Origin: Ancylostoma caninum | Taxonomy: Eukaryota; Nematoda; Chromadorea; Rhabditida; Ancylostomatidae | NCBI GenBank assembly: GCA_037903475.1 | Contig: JBAJFG010000140.1 | Span: 1-64,000, forward strand | DNA: 64,000 nucleotides | Direction of reading: 5' to 3' | Shown here: in pieces, positions 56,640 through 64,000 of the stretch | Layout: every line of letters begins with the position of its first letter | How positions within the stretch are numbered: position 1 is the first letter of the stretch | Notes under the pieces: generated by a model | Databases searched by the model: none | Told to the model about the DNA's origin: nothing | Seen by the model: only the letters and a program-made list of their open reading frames with translations | Translations under genes and position numbers: made by a program

Positions 56640-57450
56640 CCTACTCCACCGGTAGACGTGCATCTTGGTGTTTTCCCTACTAATGGGCCACGGCGGACCC
56701 ATATCCAGGCGCTTTGCCCACTTTCGGGCCAGGGAAGACCCATTCTCCATTCATGGATCTGTATCCTGGCGTTCCTCCCATTATTAGGGCAGGGCAGACC
56801 CAATCCATCGGTGGGACTCGTTTCCCAGCGCTTTCCCCAATACTGGCCGCCTGCGGACCCATTCTCCATCGATGGACCCGTACGCTGGCTTTTTCCCCAT
56901 TAATGGGAATCATGCGGGCTCATTTTCCATCTGTGCACCCGTATCCAGGCGCTTTCCCCACTTTTGGGGCAGGAAAGACCCATTTTCCATTCATGGATCT
57001 GTATCCTGGCGTTTCTCCCATTATTGGGGCAGGGCAGACCCATTCCATCGGTGGGACTCGTGTCCCAGTGCTTTCCCCAATATTGGCCCCCTGCGGACCC
57101 ATGGGACTCGTGTCCCAGTGCTTTCCCCAATATTGGCCCCCTGTGGAACCATTCCCCATCGGTGGACCCGTACGCTGGCTTTTTCCCCACTAACGGGAAT
57201 TATGCGGACTCGTTTTCCATCCGTGCACCCGTATCCAGGCGCTTTCCCCACTTTTGGGCCAGGGAAAACCCATTCTCCGTTCATGGATCTGTATCCTGGC
57301 GTCCCCCCCCATTATTGTGGCAGGGCAGACCCAATCCATCGATGGGACTCGTGTCCCAGCGCTTTCCCCAATATTGGCCCCCTGCGGACCCGTTCTTCAT
57401 CGATGGATCCGTACACTGCCGTGTTCCCACTGTTGGGCCACCCATCCTGA
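56640..57450. repeat. GC-rich minisatellite with 240-bp higher-order unit
   Basis: The basic monomer is about 60 bp and contains 'GGACCCGTATCCAGGCGCTT' followed by 'CCCCA...GGGCC' and ending CCATTC..CATGGA or similar. Four monomer types A-D follow each other in fixed order: A (CCAGGCGCTTT.CCCAC), B (CCTGGCGTTCCTCCCATTA), C (CCCAGCGCTTTCCCCAATA) and D (ACGCTGGCTTTTTCCCCA). The series repeats at 56698, 56938 and 57228. The third repeat is delayed by about 50 bp because a part of C is duplicated at 57103-57152. As 60 is a multiple of 3 and stops are rare, long frames of up to 192 codons are open on both strands with 20-residue periods. I see no start context, splice signals or known domain. Confidence 0.9.
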
Positions 57451-58149
57451 TGTTTTTTTGAACTACGGGGCCCCGGCACATCAGTCCGTCATCAGTGCAC
57501 CCGCACTATTTGTAAATCTTGAAAAAAATGGAAGAAAGTTAGGAAATACTTAGAAAGCTTGATCAATTGCAAAACTCGTTCCAGAAAATGTCATAACAGC
57601 TTATAATGACGTGTTCTTCGTTCATTCATTCTGTGTATTTGATTGTACTGCCCTTCTTAAAAACAGACGGATCCTCAAGCTGCATAATCTCCATGGGACC
57701 TCAATAATGAGAGGTGCTCAAAGAGCACATCCTATATAAGGAAACCGAGTAAATCCTAGCGCTTCGAACACTCATCCTTTCGAAGACATTCACGTCCAGC
57801 GTTCCCAAGATTGAGTGCAGTTACTGACAAAGCTCCATCACAGGGGCGACTCTGCTCCGTACATTGCTGCTACGCATCGTCAAATCGTTGTAAACACTGT
57901 CTCGCCCGGAGGGCTCGTCGTTCGTTGTAAACACTAGCCGCTGGTCCCGCCGCGAAATCCCGAATGCACCCGACCTCCACCGCTTCTATGCACTTATGAC
58001 GAAACATCGGCCGAATGCCCCGTCAGCTGCGCATCCTCGCGAGCCACAGTCTATAATTGAGCTCACGGCTAAAGCGTGCGATCACGTGCTATTCCCCCCA
58101 CGCCTGCGCTCTAGAAAATTTTGTTGCACTACCATGATTTATATAAGAG

Positions 58150-58524
58150 GATTCTGGTACCGCAAGGTAGCTCTCAATGGATTCTTTCCAAATATATACA
58201 CCAGACCCAATGTAGACGTGTTATACGCCTTCACAATGCCGGAAATGTACATTCTCGGAGCAGCCGCTGTTAATTACTCCTTGACACATTCTAGGACACA
58301 AAAACGAGAATAATCCTCACAAAATCCGGAAACCTTCGTTTTTAGTGTCAGTTTGACCCCTGTACCTCTGTTGTAGTTAGTACAGCATCCACTCTTAAAA
58401 ATCGGTTAAAAAAGGGTGGCTGAAGAGTATGTGCGTCAAATAAAACGAGATTTTTTTCTAACTACAATTACTTCATCTTTTTTTTTACTGTAGCAGCAGA
58501 TTCTGGTACCGCAAGGTAGCTCTC
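58150..58524 (+). repeat. direct repeat of a 26-bp block, 349 bp apart
   Basis: GATTCTGGTACCGCAAGGTA then GCTCTC occurs at 58150-58175 and 58499-58524, followed in both by a similar 'at.g.(a/c)tttttccaa' stretch. It may be the ends of a duplicated or LTR-like segment; nothing coding is recognisable between them. Confidence 0.7.
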
Positions 58525-58843
58525 GATAGGCTTTTTCCAAGCGAAAAATCCGTAACAGTTTCACAGGGAATGTGAAAGGATTTCTTCTTCTTCTTTGATA
58601 CAGGCCCTCAAGCTTCTCTAGAGAACGTAATATGCACCGTAGTGCTCATCAATTTCTTGCTAGGATTGTCTGAGTTTGCGCCGTAGATCTTTTAAGCTGT
58701 GATAATCTTGCTTCCGAACTTTCTCCGTATTTATCCTCAAGCAGAGATATTCGTGATGTTCACATAAGATATGCAAAATTGAGACATGATAAAACTTACA
58801 AACAAAAAATAGAAGAGCTCTTACTTTTCGGCCATTCTAATAT

Positions 58844-59060
58844 AGGGCAATTTATACTAGCTGCGTGCGTCAGTCGCGCATCAATCGCACGCATCCATTT
58901 GCAAGGGATTTTCCGTGAAGACCGGTCATCACGGCATGTACATCCTCAAGAAAAGAACGTGCGACCGCCGCGATGCCGTAATCGCGTGCGTCCGAGGGCC
59001 CTATTCTTCATCATATAGACGCACGCGCTTCAGTCGCACGCATCCAGTAGAAATTGCCCT
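58844..59060. mobile_element. CGCACG-rich MITE, copy 2
   Basis: A 217-bp sister of the element at 55366. The left end is AGGGCAATTTATACTAGCTG, and the right end, inverted, is AGGGCAATTTCTACTGGATG. It shares the inner blocks GCGTGCGTCAGTCGCGCATC and 'accggtcatcacggcatgtacatcct'. Flanking TA-rich sequence is present on both sides but the exact target duplication is unclear. Confidence 0.85.
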
Positions 59061-62000
59061 TATTGTTCACTCTAAAACCGTCACCAAGAAGTGAGACACC
59101 GTGTCTTCCTTGCTATCATTCCATTGTATTCTTTTAGAATAGGTCTTTTCATAGGAGTTTGTATCACTGTGCTGGTACTGGAGTCATTCTTCACCACCTT
59201 GTCACATGGTATTGTTGCTGATTCATGTGTGGAAAATTTTGTATTCTGCTTGAAAATCAGGGCCAAAGGCGTTGCAAGCTGAGAGCTAACTGGAATAAAA
59301 TCATCACTGAGGAGCCGTAACAAATCCAGAACAGCACTAGAACTATAGAATGTCGAGCTGTCATCATGCTTTCTGCGCTAGAACCCTTGTTCGATATTTT
59401 AGGAGAAAAAGGTCGTACTTTCTCAAGTGTACCTATGTTTTGCCTCCTAATCCGTCGCAAATTCGTTGTTGTTGAAGTGTCCCTACCAACACTCCAATTT
59501 TTTAGGATTACATGCATGTTCGTGTCTTCCCCACGACCATCCTACGCTTTAATACTCCACCGAGCTCCCTAATTACACTTCGAAGTCTCTTTCTCCACTT
59601 CGCCATCGCTCGTGGCTCCTCCATCTCTCCCATGCGCTCTCATTCCAGAATTGGAAACCATGTGCCGTAGCCGAAATCTTTCACATAAATCGTTCTCTTA
59701 TCGTGGCGCACGCTATAATAATCCGTTGACCGAGCGTGTGAAGCCGCAAAATCTCTGCCCTTGAGATTTTTTAACTCGGCGAATATTCCCACACATCACT
59801 TAGCTGATCATCAAGTGCTTGTTTTGATAGATGTGCTTTGTGTGTAACAGCTGACTGCTGCGGCTGTCATCCCTGGAACAGTCAGGCGCTGCGGCCGGGT
59901 GTGCGTGTCATGGGAAAGGTCTCCCCGTCGTCAAGTTTTTTTTTTACCACGAGCGCTTGTCGACAAAGTTGAGTTGATTGCCTCCAGCACTGCCGCTACG
60001 GGATGTCATTGACGTATTGGCACCGGTGGAATGTGGGCATTTTGAGATAATTCTTCAGTGCTCTTTGAAAAATTTCCATTCGTATCACTTGTTCTGGAAT
60101 TTTCCACGGTTTTGGGGCTTTCGGCGGAAATGACCACTCTGTTGAGAATTAAACGTTCCCCTCAAAATAGGTACCATGCTGCTCACCCAACTTTTGCCAA
60201 TCGAGGGTGGTCCAGGTATTCTACAATCTGTATCAAAAGTATAGGGGCACCCTAATTCTTGCCCTCGTCAGCGCTCACGTTTTTCTAACCCGTCTGGTTC
60301 TTTGTCCATTCGATTCAGCGGATCAAGAAACCCTGAGGCACATCAATTCAGTCAATAAGACGGACTCATAGAATTTTTATAGTTTTCTGAAGAGAAAAAA
60401 CCAAGAATTCTTCTTTCCAAAAGTATAGGAACACTTGTTGTTGAGTGGTCGATTTGCTCGGAAAAAAAATTAGGAAGAGGTGGATTGATGATCGGTCGGT
60501 AGTTTTTCGTTTATTGGCACTTTAGGCGTCCTGTTTGCTATACTGTGGAAGTTGGTGCTGGCGAGGTTAATCTCCAGATTGCTTCGAGCACCCCAACGGC
60601 ATTTTCGATTACTACATTCGAAAGAGATTCCCTGTTGTGGGAATCTGCCTAGCAATAGTCTTCAGCACATTTTGCACTGGAATTAGCTTTCAAAAGCACG
60701 GTTGTTGCCTCAAATCATGGAATTTCTGTGAGCTTAGCCATCATCGGGTGGGTTAAATCACAAAGATGACCTGATTTTTTCGTCGACGATGTCGTCTCAG
60801 TAGTAGTGATACGATATCACCAAGGTCCTGCCAGAGCTCGTTTAGCCACATCCTGAATGACCGAAAGGCGAACGACTGGAAACGTCATGCTCGTTATAGC
60901 ATCCCAATCCGTGTGACCGTCATTTCCGGGGTTTTTTTCCTCCAAAGTAAGGCTGGTTTCTCGCATATAGACTCAATTGCAGCTCTAATCTGTACAAGAA
61001 AAAATCAAAATGATAAACTGCAGTTACTAGAATATCGGTGAGAGACAAACGAGCAAAATAATGGTAGCCGTTGCAAGTAAAGGATGATGACGGAACAACT
61101 ACCATCTAGCGAGGAGAATGCCTTTATGTATTGCTAACTTCGTTGTTGTCCCTTTGTCACAGCTTCGTCAATTTGTTATAATCAAACAGTGTAAGTGAAA
61201 TGGGTTTCTATGGTCTCATAGCCTATGCAGAATCTCATTTTTCAAAATTGTCCGGCTGCGTGACAAGAGCTACGCTGCTGGTCTGTGGTTGGTTAATTCA
61301 TGTGCGCGTCGCGGCTGCAGTCTTCGAGGGTATGAGCAGTTCTGCGTGAATATGGACAACTTTTTTCTAAGCTTGAGTGGGACAGATGCATGTTATACAT
61401 TGTTATACGTTACCTAACACATTTCTACAATTTTTAGTAATTCTAAGATAATGTCTCCTCAAACTACTTGAGCAGGAAGCTTTATAAAGTCCCACCTAAT
61501 TTCCTCTTTTCTCCCACCGCTCCTTCATCTTCGACACCTTAAGATATTTCCACTTTTGGGGCTTCTGTCATGTGCTCATTGTGACGGAAAGAAGAGCTGC
61601 CCTCCTGCTTTGCATAATGAGCACGACTTTGTTAAAGTGCACACAGCCTGGCACATGTCTTGTTGGGATCCCGTAAGCTCAATTTATAGAGTAGGATAAA
61701 GTGGATGAATAGGTTGAATGATATTAGTAGATCTTATACGATTACTTCGCGTATCTACCCTTGCTTCTACAGTTATTTTCAGTTCATCGGTAAAGTCATA
61801 AAATTCATAAAATTTCCAGAAACTGTCCATTGATCCTGCACAGTAATCCTCTTTTCTAGATATTCCGCGTATTTTGATCTTTTCTTGTATTCTTTCTCTT
61901 ATCTACTCCTCCTTTTCGTGGTTTTCAATAATAATATTCCTCACATGACTTACAATTAGATTATTGGCTTCATTCTAGTACAGTTGCCCATATGAGTACT

Positions 62001-62231
62001 TAGCTCTGTTGCTCTGAGAGCAAAGATGTATGGATTCTATGCCGTAAAGTAATAAGACATTGAGAATAGCTACTTGCTCGTTTGTATCTAGTTTCTAGAC
62101 TTTGCTGAAGAGTATGCACCTCTATGTCGCCGCCACTGGTACGCAGGTACATATTTATATAGTACGATTCCCTGATTTGCATGCTTGCCTTATAATGAAA
62201 TTGTTACGAAATAACATTTCAATCTCCTGTG
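59061..62231. other. mostly featureless stretch
   Basis: I see no gene. The only suggestive items are the two CAAAAGTATAGG(G/A)(G/A)CAC motifs described at 60232-60437. Confidence 0.45.
60232..60437 (+). repeat. two Tc1-like end motifs in direct orientation
   Basis: TCAAAAGTATAGGGGCACC (60233-60251) and CCAAAAGTATAGGAACACTT (60418-60437) are near-identical. 'CAAAAGTATAGGAACAC' resembles the outward end of several Tc1-type transposons. Because both face the same way, they are more likely remains of two insertions than the two ends of one element. I see no transposase. Confidence 0.35.
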
Positions 62232-62347
62232 CCTGGATACATCATACATCAGCGATTAACCAGGGCAAACGTGTTGGAATCCGGGTTACCGGTTGGTAAA
62301 TTTGTGTGGTATCAACACACTTACCCCGGGTAATCCCAGTGATGCAA
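62232..62347. repeat. TTACCC palindrome family, copy
   Basis: The left half CCTGGATACATCATACATCA then GCGATTAACCAGGGCAAACG, and the right half CACACTTACCCCGGGTAATC then CCAGTGATGC, are inverted. It abuts the CGCACG-rich element at 62358. Confidence 0.6.
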
Positions 62348-62357
62348 GTTTTTCTTT

Positions 62358-62605
62358 TGCAATCTACACTATGTACATAGGTGCGAGCGTCAATCGCACG
62401 CCAGGCGCACGCATCCGCTCGCGGGTGGATTTATCATCAACATTCATCGATCAAGGCCATATGAATTCTCCGAATGAAAACACTATAACATTACAAACGC
62501 ATACCTTCCATCTGCGTCTGAGCTGCGTCAGTGCTGCGACTTGGTCTAGATTTCGTCGTATAGACGCACGCGTGTCGGACGCACTCATTCAGCATAAATT
62601 GCCGT
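62358..62605. mobile_element. CGCACG-rich MITE, copy 3 (divergent)
   Basis: About 248 bp. The right end, inverted, is CGGCAATTTATGCTGAATGA, close to the family end. The left end TTGCAATCTACACTATGTAC is more diverged. Inside are AGCGTCAATCGCACGCCAGG then CGCACGCATCC on the left and 'cgcacgcgtgtcggacgcac' on the right. Confidence 0.65.
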
Positions 62606-64000
62606 AGAGGTCTCCTATTCCATTGTTTCAATTTTTTACCCACCCGACTAAGGGATTTGATGTCTACATACGTATATGCCATCTTTCCTTTTTTACATCT
62701 TCACTGCCATCGCCGCTATAAGGGATTTTGCTCCTTAGCTCCTATTCTTGCGCCGCTCCGTAGTTTCGATCCTTCAGTCGTTTGGCAAAAGGAAAACAGG
62801 AAGCGACACATTTTCTGTTTTTGACAGAAGCTATTTCCACCTATACGTCTCTTTCTTAACACTGTAAACGTCAAATGTTGCCATTTTTGTGGGTAACCTT
62901 CACCTATTCCTCCACAACAATAGAATCCCTCGTTCAAAAATGCTACAAGTTGAAATAGCATCCGAGTTAGATTTTGGCTCCGTGCCAATTTCTAAGTTCT
63001 CCCTCCGAGAAATGCCTGATCAACCCCAACAAAGTTAAGTCGGATACCACTGAACCCGTATTATCCAACGATCACCGGCTCCCAAACCAAATTCAAAAAT
63101 GATAGTGATCGATAAATTGATTTGCACCTTCGATTTTGGTTCAGTTTTGATTCGCAAGTCGAAGAAGATTAAGCATAGACAGTTTCTAGAATTAAAATAC
63201 GCGAATTTTCAGAAATTCAAACTTTTTTCACATTCACGCATTCGTAAAGTTGAGTAGGAATGCAGCGAGCATTTTTAATATATCTCCTCAACGTAACGTA
63301 TAATTTAGGCCCTCTTCTACGTCATAGGGAATCTCTATGTATGCAGGTGACTCTCTTCGTTTTTTATCCGATCTTTTTGAAATTCTTCGGTCGTTCTTCT
63401 CCTCTTCACCTACATATGTGAAGCCACTGATTCAAACGAAGCCCTCCGTTTGAGTCAAACAACGGAAAGGCAGATCCGCTTTGCAAAGGTGATTTTTCAA
63501 AAGTTTTTAAAGTCCACATACCGTGTTTCTCTGGCGCTAATATCTTGAGTAAAGACGATATTCACTTTGTGAGATTTACCTTTTTCCATGGTATTTGATT
63601 TTCGCCTGCATCAGTTTCTCAGCCATCTCATGGAATTTTTTCTAATACCTCTAAAAAAAGGACAGCTGTCCTCAGTTCCAGCCTAGCTTCAAAAAAATGC
63701 TTGGGAAGTTTTCGGGACGGGGTATCATTTATTTATTTCGTACGCCCGTGGGCGGACAACGACTTGTGATTGTTCTTCAAATGCATAAATAAATATAAGA
63801 AAGCTTTCAATGTATTGCTTTTTCAATTGTTTTCTGACGCTTTCATGCGTTGTCCCTGTATTCGCTAGCCTCTTCTTGGTACTATACCATGGATAGATAG
63901 TACTTACTTACTTACCCTTTTACTCTTTTACTTCAATTTTTCCATTCGGGAACCCTTGATTCTACCCACTCCTATAATCCATTATCTAGTTTAGGTGCTC
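62606..64000. other. no gene seen
   Basis: AT-rich DNA. A run 'catttatttatttcgtacgcc' at 63727-63747 resembles runs at 21586 and 37620. Near the end is a short (TACT)n run, 63896-63916. Confidence 0.45.

Noticed and set aside
56714..57461. Open frames of 159-192 codons on plus and up to 107 on minus
   Set aside because: They follow the 60-bp minisatellite period, which keeps several frames open on both strands at once; no start context, splice sites or domain supports coding.

Overview
The window reads as non-genic, repeat-rich DNA of a nematode. The evidence is an interstitial tract of TTAGGC-type telomeric repeats (33793-33858), which is the nematode telomere unit, fragments of an RTE-type non-LTR retrotransposon, a decayed Tc1/mariner element, many MITE-like inverted-repeat elements, and short AT-rich splice-like signals (TTTTCAG-type acceptors). 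A clade V strongylid such as a hookworm is my guess from the repeat landscape, not something I can prove here. I found no rRNA, no intact tRNA, no SL RNA, no CRISPR, and no protein-coding gene that I can identify by family. Nearly all long open frames are chance frames, microsatellite translations or minisatellite translations.

Layout. 1-12 kb: three members of a TTAAAGGCAG-ended MITE family (360-827, 1050-1806, 9127-9854) and a fourth at 11302-11749; an RTE reverse-transcriptase tail (2830-3178); a 304-bp fully palindromic element (5272-5575) beside a dead Tc1/mariner copy (5609-6856); and a possible two-exon gene on the minus strand (10344-10826). 12-27 kb: mostly featureless AT-rich DNA with a tRNA-like SINE remnant (about 13195), poly-G/C tracts, and dispersed short repeat families. 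27-34 kb: a fifth TTAAAGGCAG element, a well-preserved RTE C-terminal fragment (27600-28165), small palindromes with a TTACCCNGGGTAA core, a TA-flanked MITE (30378-30854), a TTAA-flanked piggyBac-like MITE (31459-32117), and the interstitial telomeric tract. 35-38 kb: a 787-bp almost pure TTCA tetranucleotide array with a second, decaying block, and between them a possible small secreted-peptide gene (36721-36997). 39-53 kb: several hairpins, a foldback element abutting a sixth TTAAAGGCAG element (44684-45293), a 1.43-kb giant inverted repeat (48568-49999), two TTACCC palindromes directly beside it, and a degenerate ~175-bp tandem array carrying GTGGGCGG boxes (52040-52660). 53-64 kb: a foldback element, three CGCACG-rich MITEs (55366, 58844, 62358) and a GC-rich minisatellite with a four-part, 240-bp higher-order unit (56640-57450).

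The dominant theme is inverted-repeat DNA: at least a dozen elements and five related CCAAT-containing hairpins would fold into RNA or DNA hairpins if transcribed or unwound. The most unusual items are the 1.43-kb foldback, the CCAAT hairpin family, the TTACCC palindrome family, the higher-order minisatellite and the huge TTCA array. All boundaries of repeats were placed by eye from inverted or repeated sequence and are accurate to a few bases at the stated termini and to tens of bases elsewhere.
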